From: Atherix ibis
Taxonomy: Eukaryota > Arthropoda > Insecta > Diptera > Athericidae
Direction: 5' to 3'
Length of the DNA: 64,000 bases
Assembly (NCBI GenBank): GCA_958298945.1
Contig: OY282609.1
Coordinates: 62,964,220-63,028,219, forward strand
Part shown: positions 1 to 12,907 of the stretch, one piece after another
Layout: every line of letters starts with the position of its first letter
Numbering within the stretch: position 1 is the stretch's first letter
The notes under the pieces: model-generated
Database searches by the model: none
Told to the model about the DNA's origin: nothing
What the model saw: the letters and a program-made list of their open reading frames with translations, nothing else
Program-made: the position numbers and the translations under genes

Positions 1-2674
1 TTTTTACCTAATCACACCAATGTAGAATATAATACATCGAAGCGGTTAAATTTATGCTTATTTTGCTTTCCGTCATCCATTAAAAACCCTTGGGAGGAGG
101 TAAATATTAATATGAGTTTATATTGAAAATAACAAGAAAAAAATATGGAAGTCAAGGAAAAGGACGGAAAATCAGCTGCTGAAATAAAAAACGAAGATGA
201 AAAAGCAAAATCTATTGTATACTGACTGGTCTTTAGAATAAAACTTAAATATTAAGACCATGTGGTAATAAATTAAAGAAGAAAAAAATAACATAGAATT
301 AATAAAAGAAAAATTACTGTGAACATATTTTTAAAAAAAAATGCATACAAAATAAAATAAGCATGATGTGGGGACATTTATCTGCCAATCAGAATTGTTG
401 TCCTCCATTAATGGCTTATGCTAGTGATTGCATTGGTATCCGTATTCTCTATCAGTGTATAAGCTGTTGTTGAGCTTCAGATCTGAGATATTTTTTTCAG
501 TTTATGTTGCGTTTTTAAAATCAACCATGTGTTCAGTTGGGTATGTCATTAAGTGGGCTGGGCGCATGATAATTAGCCGAAGGGAAATTGTTTTGTATGA
601 ACACACATTGCTCCCCCTTTTCAACTGTCTTTCTTCTTTCTTTGATTCTGTACCATTATCTCTTTCTTTACTAAAAGATAAACTATCTTGAGCATTTGTG
701 TGCATGCATTTTGCACAAGAGCAATTTTTTCCATCTTGACTTTTTGCCGAGAATATTTGCTGTTTCATGTATTGTAGTATAAAATAAAATCGGCCATTGC
801 TGAGAAAAATGGAGGAAATAATCAAGCAAATAAGGTAGAAACTATTTATTCATTCAGAATGTGAATTCGAACAGTAAATGAATAAAGTTAAACAATTATC
901 CAATGATGAGACAAGATGGAATACTAAAAATCCAACCAAATCAATACAAACTACAATATTATCCAATGAATAAACAACAACAATTTTAAAATAGGTCCTT
1001 TTTTCTTATGCTCGTTATTTGCTCCTTATACTGTTATTGCAATAACAATCATTAGGCCATAGCTTATTGGTAAACTACGAGTATCTACATTCATCACTGT
1101 TCAAATTAATGTATTCGCGGAATTTAAAGAATTCAGATCAGACCCATATCGGAATATTAATGTTAATTAGGCTGTTTAATTTGCCGAAAATACCTTCCCC
1201 ATTTCTACAACAATTATTTTAAATACGTATTTCGAAAATTGTAATAAGAAAAAAAATTACCTTGTTTATGGAGATTTTCGAAATACATTAGAAAAATCTA
1301 AAAGAAAATTCATTTTCGGAAATCGACATTATATTTTAGATACTTTTGAGATATATTAATCGACATTGAGCATTGAAGTATTTTTAATTCTTTTTATGCT
1401 TTTTTTAATACTCCTTCATATGCTTCTTCTTCAAAACTTTTCTAGATTAAAGAATACGCATTATTTTCTAAACCGAAGCAACCAAAGATTATTTTATCGA
1501 AATTATAAAATAAGAAAGAAAAACAAACACAACTACTGTAAATCTCAAATACTATAAAGAATTTAAACAACCTCCTATTACAAAGGTATAAAATGATATA
1601 AAATCTTATTATTTTCTTTCTTACATTTTGCATCCAATTTATTTCTCAATTTTATATTATACGATTGTTGACAAACGCAAAATCAGTTGGTTAGTACACT
1701 GTTCGGATTGGGTGGGAAAATGTTTGCAACCTAACCAGATGTACTAATGAAATGAAAATAACAAACGAGGAGAGATGATACCATCTATTTCATTCAATAG
1801 TAAAGAGTTACCCAGTAAGTCCAAGGGTCTACACGTATCCGTCTATTTCCACATTTCTGCTTGTTAAGCTGCTGGTTATGCCACTCAAATTGCAATAGGC
1901 ACAATTGTACCTTTTCGATACGTTGCCTATCATACATCGTTCGAGCATAACTGATGAATCTTTGCAGGGATATATTATCTCTTACATATGTTCTAAACAA
2001 CTTCCACCACGGTGGCTACTAGTACCATAAACAACACTACATTCACCATTAACTTTATTTACTACATTCACCAATGATAAATTCGTTTGCCGTTTTGACG
2101 AATACTAAAGTATAATTTTTGAAATAAATGAATGTTATCTTTCAATATTTATACATGTATCTATAAGTATTATTCCTTATAATATATTTGAATAAGATAA
2201 TCAAATCTGATTGATTTCAAATTAATAAAAAAACTATTCGCTAGTTGATAGAAATATTTATAATATTGATAATTAATAGAAAAATGGGGTTGTTTATTAT
2301 TATTAATAATTATGTGATTAACAATGTTTAACAATAAATATATCCTTATAATTTGAATTTTTCATTGTTTAATTATGAATGGCATTAGAAATAATCAAAA
2401 TTACACTTTGAATTCTCTTTGTTCAGTGCTTGAAGTAGTTTAGGTAAAATAAATGAGGGAATATTAAAAAAAATTATTCATTTATTACTTACTATCCAGC
2501 CCATTTTAAGAATAAGTATGATTCAGTTGCAATTTTTGGCTCAAGAAAATAGGTTTTTTTTACCAATAACATATTTATAATAAGAGATTATAAATTACAG
2601 TGCCTTTTGTAGTTAAAAATGTCTAGGTTTTCTCTTATCCAAGATTGAAGTACTCGTACATGAACCGTCTTATA
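1..2674. other. AT-rich stretch without a recognisable gene
   Basis: No reading frame here looks like a known protein, and no splice-bounded conserved exon is visible. The sequence is AT-rich with short homopolymer runs. Because the first visible ft exon at 12908 starts inside a codon, and the upstream half of ft is not found before it, this stretch is most simply part of a very long ft intron. That is an inference; it could also contain an unrecognised noncoding gene. Confidence 0.5.
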
Positions 2675-2708
2675 TAAGGTGTAGTAAAAAGAAATCCATT
2701 ATTTTTGC
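2675..2708 (+). repeat. left terminal inverted repeat of the mariner element
   Basis: This 34 bp end matches the reverse complement of 3981-4013 with only a few differences (G/A near the tip, A/T in the middle and one T-run length change). Both share the core GTGTAGTAAAAAG followed by AATCCATTATTTT. It follows a TA at 2673-2674. It is a likely transposase binding end, by family knowledge. Confidence 0.85.
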
Positions 2709-2751
2709 ATTAAATTGAAGGTTTTATTTAGCTTAGGTAGAATGATACGAT

Positions 2752-3777
2752 TTAGGTTAAATATGCACCGTTTTGTTCGATAACTTGTTGCCATTTTGGA
2801 GGTAATTTCATAATGCCTCTCTCATAGAATCCCTCGTCCCTATTGGCAAAAAACTGGGACAGTCGATTTTCACAATCTTCTTTTGAGGCGAATTTTTCAC
2901 CTGCAAAATCATTCGTCATAGACAGGAAGAGGTGGTAATCACTTGGTGCCAGGTCCGGACTATAAGGTGGATGCATAAGAACATCCCAACCAAGGTCCCG
3001 GAACTTCTGGCGAGTCACTATCGATGTATGCGGCCTGGCGTTGTCCTGATGGAACACAATTTCTCTCCTATTGGCCAAAGCTGGCCGCTTCTGGGCGATT
3101 GCTTCTCTCAGACGGTCTAATTGTTGACGGTATAGGTCCGAATTAAGAGTTCGGCCGTAGGGGAGCAGCTCATAGTAGATGATTCCCTGCAAGTCCCACC
3201 AAACACACAGCAAAACCTTCCTGGCTGTCAATCCTGGCTTGACCACCGTTTGCGCCGGGTGACCGCGATTTGACCACGACCGTTGTCGCTTGACGTTGTC
3301 GTAAGTGACCCACTTTTCATCACCAGTAACCATCCGCTTCAGAAATGGATCGATATTGTTGCGATTCAGCAGCGATTCGCAGATGGAAATTCGGTCCATG
3401 AGGTTTTTTTGCGATAACCCGTGTGGCACCCATACATCGAGCTTCTTTTTGTATCCAGCCTTATTTAAGTGGTTCCAAACGGTTTTTTGTACAATGTTTA
3501 GCTCCTGGGCAATCGAAACAGTGCTTGTGTGACGGTCGGACTCGACGATTTCCATTATTTTATCGACATTTTCGACAGTTGGCCTTCCAGAGCGTGGTGC
3601 ATCTTTGACATCAAAATTACCGGAACGGAATCGACGAAACCAAAATTGCGCGTGATTGGCTATTACAGTATCAGGACCATAAATACTATTCACATTTTCA
3701 GCTGCCTGGCTTGCTTTTTTGCCTTTATCGAAGAAAAACTGTAAAATATGGCGTATTTTCTCTTTGTTGGTGTCCAT
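2752..3777 (-). CDS. mariner transposase, intact DD34D reading frame
   Basis: A 341-residue protein, the normal length for mariner transposases, which cut and paste the element through its inverted repeats. The N-terminal third has the paired helix-turn-helix arrangement, including SGRP near residue 63 and WVPH at 116-119. The catalytic triad is complete: Asp153 in TGDEKW, Asp245 in HQDNARPH and Asp280 in LAPSDYHLF. The spacing between the second and third Asp is exactly 34 residues, the mariner signature, and YSPDLAP is present. No frameshift or stop interrupts it. One oddity is that the conserved WVPHEL linker reads WVPHGL (Gly120), which could reduce activity. By memory it resembles the honeybee-type (mellifera subfamily) proteins most closely. 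The start is the first Met, 32 residues before the first recognisable helix-turn-helix positions. Confidence 0.93.
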   Translation of the reverse strand: MDTNKEKIRHILQFFFDKGKKASQAAENVNSIYGPDTVIANHAQFWFRRFRSGNFDVKDAPRSGRPTVENVDKIMEIVESDRHTSTVSIAQELNIVQKTVWNHLNKAGYKKKLDVWVPHGLSQKNLMDRISICESLLNRNNIDPFLKRMVTGDEKWVTYDNVKRQRSWSNRGHPAQTVVKPGLTARKVLLCVWWDLQGIIYYELLPYGRTLNSDLYRQQLDRLREAIAQKRPALANRREIVFHQDNARPHTSIVTRQKFRDLGWDVLMHPPYSPDLAPSDYHLFLSMTNDFAGEKFASKEDCENRLSQFFANRDEGFYERGIMKLPPKWQQVIEQNGAYLT

Positions 3778-3856
3778 CTTTGACGCGTGCTAAAAAAATA
3801 CTGAGTCAAGTAATCACAAAACTGTATGAGAAGCTTTTTTAGTACGAAATCTTATC

Positions 3857-3977
3857 TTTCTAACGCTATCTAGTGCAACCCGATCGCACTTTTACAGACT
3901 CCTAAAGCCATCTATTTCTAACGCTATCTAGTGCAACCCGATCGCAAACGGGAGATACAGACTCCTAAAGCCATCTA
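3857..3977. repeat. imperfect tandem duplication inside the mariner
   Basis: Two adjacent units, 3857-3914 and 3915-3977, share about 32 identical bases (TTTCTAACGCTATCTAGTGC onward) and an identical tail (CAGACTCCTAAAGCCATCTA). They differ by a small insertion in the second unit. The duplication lies between the transposase start and the right inverted repeat, that is in the transposase 5' leader. Confidence 0.9.
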
Positions 3978-3980
3978 TTG

Positions 3981-4013
3981 GCAAAATAATGGATTACTTT
4001 TTACTACACTTTA
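3981..4013 (-). repeat. right terminal inverted repeat of the mariner element
   Basis: Reverse complement of the left end 2675-2708 with a few mismatches. It is followed by TA at 4014-4015, completing the TA flank expected of mariner insertions. Confidence 0.85.
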
Positions 4014-7000
4014 TATTATATATATATATTCAGTTAAGTAGTTGTGTGTATGCAGAAAACTATTGCAAAGTGGGGAGAATTTCTAAAAATTTTATCCATT
4101 TGATGTAGTGGCATTACAATTCTTCAGTACGGGACTGGATTTGAGTTTTCTAGTTTCACTGAATCTATGTGTAGAATCAATAAGCTGAAGCTTAAATATA
4201 AAGCATAAAAGACTTTAGTTCTGACAATTATTGTTAGGGGTAGTAACGTTATGTATAAAATGAATAGTATTAAATGGAAAATAGATGAATGTGTATATAC
4301 ATCATCATTTTTTTAAGTCATTTGGCTATGTCACCAGCTTGATTCGAACTCAAGACCACTTCGTACTTGACACAAACGTTCTTAATCTTGCAAAATGAAG
4401 GAAATTTACTTAATATTTTTTTATGTAATATTATTAGTTTAGTATTAATTTTTGGAGAACTATTTTCTTTTCGTATTATATCTGATAGTAATGTAAGATA
4501 CTAGAAGTTTATTTGTTATTTCAATTATATTTTAAAGAAATATTGAATAAATTTATTATTGTAAATATTTATTAAACAAAATTTTAGATGAAAATTGTGT
4601 ATTTTTTTGAAATAATTTAATATGAAATTCTCATTTTCTATAATAGATTTTTTAAATAAATTTAATAAAATATTCTGATATATTTACTGTACAATTTTCT
4701 ATCAAATATACAATATTATTTTATTTTGTCTATTTACATAAATTTCTATTGACTTTAGTTGCTTTTCTGAAGATTTCTTATAGTTTGTAATACCACAATC
4801 TGGTTTTACTCGTACAATTGAAAACAAACAACCAGTTTATTACAAATTCTCAAGCATTGCTAGTAATTTTCTGCTATCAGCACCAATGAAAAGGTGTGTT
4901 TCCGCATATTGCAAACAATGAGGTGTAAGGAAAATTCTTTATTTTTAATTTTTCTTCTTTTGCTATCCAACGGAACTATACGATTCAGTCATGTCCAAGT
5001 GTAGTAAATTGCTGAGAATCATGGTACCATTTCAAATAGCAAAGTACGAGACTATCACAACATATTATATACAATATGGCTATCACAGCATAGTATAAAA
5101 TAAAATAATATATGAGTGTACATCACGATGCAAAAAAACTAGAAGATGTAATGAACAAAAAATAAAAATTAATAAAAAAAGGAACCGAAGCATAAAGTAG
5201 ATGGTTAAAGTTTTAAAAGCCGGGTAGATTAGAAGAATTTAAGAAAAATCTCTTTTATGACACTCAAATTTGTTCCATACATCCATGCTATTCTATGTAA
5301 TCATTATATTCATCAATACTGGAAATAGTATACTAAATGTTCAGTAATTAAAAATATTATTTTTCATGATATTAATTCGAAATTGTTGATTTGTAAATAA
5401 AACGTTAACAATTATACTGCTAACATAAAATGAACATTTATTTAAATGAAATTTATGTAAAAAAGTTTCTTCGTTTTGAAATTTTTTCTTTACGGCCATA
5501 TTGTATTCATTATTTTTCATACTACAATATAATTAGTTAAAATTTAAAACGCGATTTTCTTCTCAATTATTCATATTTCATATTCATTTAAAATTATTTT
5601 TGCTGTTAATATTTTTACGCCATCAGAACCATAAGACAACAGTAGTAATTTTCTTTACATTAATGTTTTCCTAATAAAATTTTATTAATATTTAGTTTCA
5701 AAGAGAAACAACAGATTTATGGCTTTTCTACTTGCAAAATATTTAAGTTGTAGGTGTGCATATTATCACCGATTTACCACTGCCTTTTAGAAGCAATCAT
5801 AAATCACAATTAGATGGAGCCAGTCTTTAATATATCAACCACATTTGCACATGTTCATGTCGTGATAGGAATAACTTTTATTTTGCAAACTTTTTGCTAT
5901 TACAATATATTTACAACTACTTACAACTAGTAACAAGCAGATTTTTATAAATATAAATACTAGAACATGAAGACATGTAATGGAAAACACCCGTCAATGT
6001 TGCCTCAAGAACAGGATAATATTATTATATAATTTTAAAAAATCTCTTGGCCATCGCCGTTTCAAACGTCGATTGTTGTATAATGGAAGAGTGGGATTGG
6101 ATAGTTCTTTTCAGAATTATTTATATCAGGAGATGCATAGTTCACGAACAAATGGTACATGTAGATCACGATGGATACATTAAATGTTTTCGAAGGATTT
6201 GAGATTGTATGGTTTGAATTGGAAAGGAATTGGAATGCTTAGTCGAACACCAAAGATTGACTTCATATGTCTAGGAGTCGTAGTAATCGTTTGTATTGTC
6301 CGTTAAGTTCAATCCTTTTAATTTTCGTATGAGATTTCTTGGTTGACCGTTTGTCAAATATGAGTTCAAGGTAACGCAATCTCGTTTTTTTGTGAAATAT
6401 TACTGCCTTTTAGGGTTATATAAGGGATCTATTCTCGGCAGAGTATAAAAGGACGAATATGAGTATAAAGCTAAAAACTTGTGTTCTTAATAAGTAATGA
6501 TAAGCCACAGGTTCGTTGCAAATTTTCTAAAGTTAAAATTTAATGGCATATCGTAGCTGAAATTTCGCTGTTTATAGTATTAAAATTACTATTTATAGTA
6601 TTAAAAAGTATATGTTTACTTAAAATTAAAATTGGATCTGAAAAATATTCTTATATAGATATTATAGGATAATTCTCTTAAGTTGTAGCTCAGAAAAGTA
6701 TAAATTTTTGAGTAAAATATAGAATTTAACATACAGAATTATTATTATACTAATATTATTTATATATTATACTTGTATATAATATATTTTATAGTGCTAC
6801 GTATAAAATGGAAGACTTAAAAAATCTACGAATCATTCAGCAAAATATCTATTTGTCCACCTACACTCAATGCATGTGCGAGCACAGACCCTATCCAAAG
6901 TAGGAACATAAATTACTCCCCGATATAGGAAATTTATGGTATTTTTATTATTTTCAATGATTTTCATCGTCCACCGTATTTGCTATTATGCATTGCCGTT

Positions 7001-10000
7001 TTTATTGCTATAGCCACAACTATCGACATTGCCGTTAAATATTATCATATTACATATGTGTATATGAACTATACTGGATTCTAGTTTAAGTCTACTTTAG
7101 AATTTAAGACCTTCAACTGCACAAAGTATATATTTGGGACAGTCTGTTTGAGTATTTTTACTACTGAGTATAAGAGAGCATATACGTACACATTATTAAA
7201 TATGCAATATGGTTTATTAAAAATTATTAAAAATAAGGAATTTGATTTTATTTTTATATAATTATGCCAAAAAAGAAATTGAATACATTCATTGAACTAT
7301 TCGGAAGTAATAAAAAATTTAGCCCATATTTCTTATACTAAGGTAAAATGAAAATTATAAGAACAGATTAAAAAAATATGTCTTGATCTCTAAAATATTT
7401 TTACAAATATATGGCCTCTAATATGATATGAACAACTTTTTAAGTTACCAACACTAATATAGAATTTTACAACCTTATAATATTTTTACTTTTTCTAAAG
7501 TTAGTAAGGAGAAACATGTAATTCAAATTTAAGGGAGAAATTTATGTACAAGCATAAGCAACTCTTCTTCGATAGTATAGTGAACACCAAAAGCCCGAGG
7601 GACCTCGTGCTGTCACGATTTTATATCAACAAACATGCACTGAATTTTTTTCAACATAATATTTTGTAGCTTCTTCAACATTTGCCTTATGGACATATTT
7701 TACTTAACTTTTTATTTTGAATAGTTGAAGTAGTTTTTCTTATATTATCAGTCCATACAAGTATTTTCATTTTTTTTATGGTTTTTATTTGTTTAGATCA
7801 ACTTATGAACATCCATTAATATGTCATAACACTATGAACAAATTAAAAAGAACTTCCTACCATATATAAATTATTTTTTTTTCACTTCTTAGAATTTACT
7901 CCCTACAAAAAAAAAGGTAAACCGAACGACTTTTTCCAAAATTTGCAAGTGTATTTTTGTCAAAAAGTTTTCTTTTTGTCAAATTTTTATCTTATAAAAT
8001 TATATATTTACCAATTGTCAATTACTATTCCATTTAATAATACTTTTTTTAGACATTTTTGTAAGATGCAATATTTATATTATAGGCAAGTTAAACATAA
8101 TTAAGAAAAATCATTCCCGAAGAAAAAATATTTATATAATATTTTTGATTAAAATACAATATATTACAGATAATATTTTAGAAAACTAAAAAACAGCAGA
8201 CATTTTTCATTTGCTTAGAAATTTGATATAATCTTTGAATATCCAAGTAAGTTTTCACATCAAAATTGTTGGGAGCACAAGATTTGTTATCATGGAACAA
8301 AAGAGAGGGAGAACATGAAAAAAGGAGTTTTTACAAATTCAATATCGATAAAAGATTTTCTAAGAGAAATACTTCTTAGAATAATCTTTGATAGAAAGTT
8401 TACGAGGGCAGCTAGGAATCGTTATTTACTATGAACATTTTTGATTTAAAGCATTTTGTATGCGTACAAACGACGGGCATTTCAGTACGCTGCGATTATT
8501 TCAACTAACAGTGAACTAACAAAAAATAACAACATTGCACATCTGATGGAATTTCAACAAACTGAACTTAGTATAATATGGAATTTCCGTATATGCAGAT
8601 ATTATGTGAGAAATAAAATATTGTCTATCGATTTATGTTAGGAGCTAAATCGAACTTTGTCTTAACGTATTGGAAAACGATAAAATTGTTATTCGTATAC
8701 AAGAGATTCTACAATAACAGAAATCGATCAAAAATTCCAACCGCAAACTACAATAGTTAAAAATAAACTGGGCAACAAAAAATTTAAGCGTTCAATAAAT
8801 GCAAACAAGTTAAATAAAGAGTAGGCAATTGAAGTTATCTCAGACGACTAGGATTGGGAGATTTCCTAAAAGCCATCAGGGGGCTACCCCATGTTGAAAT
8901 AATGGCTTCATATTATTTACCAACTATTGCATTTTGGCTATAGCATTACAACTCGTATGAATGTATTCTAAATAACCTCTTTTGTTCTTGGATAAAAATG
9001 CATATCTATATTTGATAAGATATGAATATGTAAAATGTATCCTAAAAGGAACTTTTCTTTTTTGTATTTCGTTACAATATTTTCCTGCCATAGAAAACTT
9101 GAAAACTTGAAAACTCTGCAAGTTTGGTAAAATTTATTCATTGTTGATGAAAATCAACGAAAAACAAAAATGAATTATATTATAATAGATGAAAAACCCT
9201 TTTTTTATACACTGTTTGATAGATTATCCTCTCAAAGTTTTATCGGAATTATATTCTGTGTTTTGTTGCATATTTGAACTATTGGTGAAATATTTTTCAT
9301 CGTTAATAAATAAAATACACTTTTGGTAACTAGCTACTATGAAAAATATTGAACCCAACTTTTTACACTAAAGATAAACGTGAAGTAAAACGATCTTTGG
9401 ACAAACAAGTACCATACAGAATATGTATATGATTAGAATATGAATAGAGTAGAGTTTATGTGACCTCCGATAAACGATCGATGAACGATATTGTACTTTT
9501 ATACATAAGTTAAATGCATAATACTAGAACAGTAGAATATGGTTATATCGTCGTAAACGTCTTTCGAATACAACATTAGTATAGCTACTCGTAGTTTGAT
9601 AGAGTGTTACATTATGGTTACTGTACGATTACTATCTCGTGTACTTGCTTGTTTATAAGGGCGGTGCAGGGAAAATATTTCTCGTTAAGGGTCGTCTTAT
9701 GATATCTGAAGATAGGAAGATGAATACGGCTTACTCTTCAACTTATGAGCTACCGATAAATAAATAAAGCACTAAGACTCTGTGCATTCATAAAGCAATC
9801 TGTTCGTGTTTTCTTATAGCGATCAAATCTAAACATAGCCTGAAGACTAAAACTTCCTAAATACGTCGAACTGCACTTTGCACCAAACACATGAGATTCC
9901 TTCGCATTCCTAAAAGTCTCTGCATCTCTCCGCATCGTTATACATGTCTATACTTTATATGTAGATAGTTGTAATTGTTGTTGTTGATTCGTTAAATATC

Positions 10001-12907
10001 TCAAAAAGATGGTAGAGAATTTGAAAACTATTGACTCTCCTGTAATAAATTTTTGCAGTCAGAAAAATAATGATGATACGCGAAAATGCACTTTAGCTGA
10101 AAATATTCCGACAAAAGGTCAAACTACTTGTATCTTATAGGGAAAAGTAATATTTTCTATAACTATAATATATTCATATATAATTGCATTAAAGAAAAGT
10201 TCAAAATAAATTACCAAAAACAAATTAAGTACTTTAAATTTTTAGCTTATTCAATATCAGCTGAAAATAACATGAATTAAATGAAAATGGTACTAGCTAG
10301 CTTAAAACTTTAATAGTTTTAAAGTTATATATTTGTCTTTCTTATAAATATTTTAATTTATTGTATATTTGCTTAATTATTTTTGAATTTTTTTTCGGGT
10401 ATTTAAGTATATTATAACTGAAAGGCAATAAAAAACTCTATTCTCATCCGATACATGAGGATATATTATATATATTTAGGCAACGCATGTAAATATAAAT
10501 ACGAACATTTTCACAAAGAAGTAGTAGAATGAAAACTGTAATATGCATCTAACAATTTCACAAGTTTTTCTATAAATTCCAAAGTAAAACTAAACCCTAA
10601 CAATGTGAGATAATTCTGATTCATTGTATCATGTCTGGGATAAATTTAATTTGGAATAAAACTTTCTGCTTCCTATGCATAAAAAGAGCATCGACTTTAT
10701 TTGAACGAAAAAATAGTGATCAGCAGCGTTATACATATAGTGTAAGTAGGCTTATCATATCTGTTTATTGAAATTTCGCATATACGTATATCTTCCAATA
10801 ATCCAGTAATGTTTTCGATCAGTTCTAACAAGGAAATCAAGTCATTTCCTTACAAGGGAATTTTGAAACTTCATAACACGATACAGTGAGACTAAGCACG
10901 AGTATACTGATCATACTGTATTTTACCATTCACTATTACGATCTTTTATTTATTTTTATATGAACTGTTGGAAAAAAGTAGTTGAGTCTATCGATCGATT
11001 TTCGTAAACAAAACTGCTATTGTACACGGGATAGTTCCAGTTACCTATGTGTATATGTACATAGAAGAACGCATTATTATTGAGTATTGTAAGTAAGTAT
11101 CAACAGAACGAATAGTGGTCACCATACTGATTACAATGATGACGCTGGTGATGAGATTATATCGTACGGTGTATATAAGTACTTGTACTCACTCATAGAT
11201 GGATGGAGATCACCAGCATCATTGTCATCATCTCCACAATATTGTTGTTTGCAAAACTGAGTAGAAATTTACATTCCTTTCTATGGCTCAACATGTGTTT
11301 CTTTTGGTTAGATTTGTGTCCACATAGCACCTAAAACCGTTTGTTGTTGGATAAGCTGGTTGTCTCTTTAAGCCTACAGGAAATATGCCCTTCATGTAAG
11401 ATTTGTGCGTTCAACCCCTATGAATGTATTGATATTTGTGAATGCTTTTAATTCTACTTACCGATTTTGTAACGTAGTAGATTGTCTGTACAAGAACGAT
11501 ACGCATGCTTATTTTTAGTTGTGCCATCACCTATTTATCTTTTTATTGACTCTACTTTCTTGTGCACATACTATGCAAAATTATAAGATCTACTATTGCA
11601 ACTAAAGAAAGAACAGAATTCAGAAGTAGCAACAATCCCTTGAGTTGCTTCCTTTCACTTCAAGGTTTTTAGTTGTTTTTTTTTGGCATTTCTTACGTAA
11701 AACAATTCTTCTTTGAGATGGTTTTTTTTGTACCCAATAAAAACGGATTAGCTCTCTTGTTAGATAACAGTACTGATATGTTTAGCTGGTATACTCGTAG
11801 AATCCAAAAGCCAGAAGCTTGTTACATAAACTTTTCAAAAACTTGCATACAAAATACAATATAAGTAATTCTTGTCGAGTATTCTCATAGTGCTACCACG
11901 ACATATGTCCGCCATGTATATTTTCGCTAAATTTCATTTCTACATTGCTAATACCCGTTCTAGTGAATCGCATTCCATCTCATGAATTGAAGAAATCAAT
12001 GTTTAGTTACGGTTAAACCAATCGTACGCAAACCTTAAAACAAAAATTGCGTATTAAACTATACATTTTTTTTTTAAAACATGACACATGATGTCCAAGA
12101 TTGAAGTCTCCATTTTGTTGTTCCACCATTACAGAGTAACAATGGCGGGAACGATGACGATGACGATGATGACGACAACCAAAGATGACTATGATGATGA
12201 TCATTGCATATATTTCGTTATTCTATGATACGCAAACTATGATACAAATACCATAGTTAATTTTTTTCTTTGATCACTTACCTTATCTTGATACTTTTGC
12301 TCAATTCTATCCTTAAGGAGTATCTTCTACGATGGTATAGAGAATTCAAGTTGATACCTTGAATAGTCAAATAGTCTAGCTGAGCACGAGTATATTCAAT
12401 CTAAATTGTATAATATTCAATTGAAGCTATTTGCTTTCGATGTCAAATGGAAACATTGTCTACTGATACGTGCTTAGATCTGGTAGTTACTGTAACGTTG
12501 TCTAATATTAACCTGCTAGTCGATTTTATTGTGATTTGACGTATATATCTTTAGTACGAGTATTACGAACATGTTGCATTGCATATTATTTATGTAAACA
12601 GTTCACAACATGAATATTGCATAAAAATGATTGTAATTCGAAATGAAACAATTTCTTCCGATGTGCATACCTTCTTCGTAAATAGTTAACTACAACCTTT
12701 CTTTAATGCTAATTTCCGTAGCAGTATTGCCAATTTTTTTTTATTTGGTTTTAATAATTACAAATGAATAAAAAGAATGCAATTTATTCTATACTCTACA
12801 TAAAATGTATTGAATTGGCAATATATTCAAAACTAATTTTTTTAAATACATATAGAAAAAAAAATATAACTGATGTTGTTTTTTTTGTTTTTTTTTATTT
12901 CTAATAG
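4014..12907. other. long AT-rich noncoding region, probably ft intron
   Basis: Nearly 8.9 kb with no protein-like reading frame of useful length. It ends in a T-rich tract and CTAATAG acceptor immediately before the first visible ft exon at 12908, which begins with two bases completing a split codon. The whole stretch is therefore best read as intron. It contains a GATGAC-rich simple repeat around 12145-12200, a fold-back near 11134-11235 and several copies of the octamer TACGAGTA. I see no tRNA or recognisable structured RNA. Confidence 0.55.
11134..11235. repeat. imperfect inverted repeat (fold-back)
   Basis: The segment at 11134-11157 (CAATGATGACGCTGGTGAT core) pairs with 11209-11235 (ATCACCAGCATCATTG core), leaving a three-base bulge and a loop of about 50 bases. 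It lies within the presumed ft intron. The loop is long for a microRNA precursor and I assign no function. Confidence 0.5.

Larger units (their letters stand above)
2675..4013 (-). mobile_element. mariner-family DNA transposon, apparently full length
   Basis: A 1339 bp element with near-identical terminal inverted repeats at 2675-2708 and 3981-4013. TA dinucleotides lie outside both ends (2673-2674 and 4014-4015), as expected for mariner target-site duplication. It carries one uninterrupted transposase gene on the minus strand. By eye the transposase is closest to the mellifera-type mariners. The element sits in the noncoding region before the first visible ft exon, so it is probably an intronic insertion. 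The ends and the reading frame look little decayed, suggesting recent arrival. Extra internal sequence near the right end is a tandem duplication (3857-3977). Confidence 0.9.

Noticed and set aside
502..825. A 107-codon minus-strand frame with a Cys/Lys-rich centre
   Set aside because: No recognisable motif, overlaps another open frame on the opposite strand, and nothing nearby supports an exon.
4325..4400. tRNA-like box (GAGTTCGAATC on the minus strand)
   Set aside because: The would-be T stem does not pair with a seven-base loop, and no anticodon or acceptor stem can be built; at most a decayed SINE-like trace.
6435..6460. GTATAAAAGGAC resembling a TATA box
   Set aside because: No initiator or coding exon lies downstream, and TATA-like words are frequent in AT-rich DNA.
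12145..12200. GATGAC/GATGAT run that could be read as an acidic peptide
   Set aside because: Simple sequence repeat in a noncoding region without a supporting frame.
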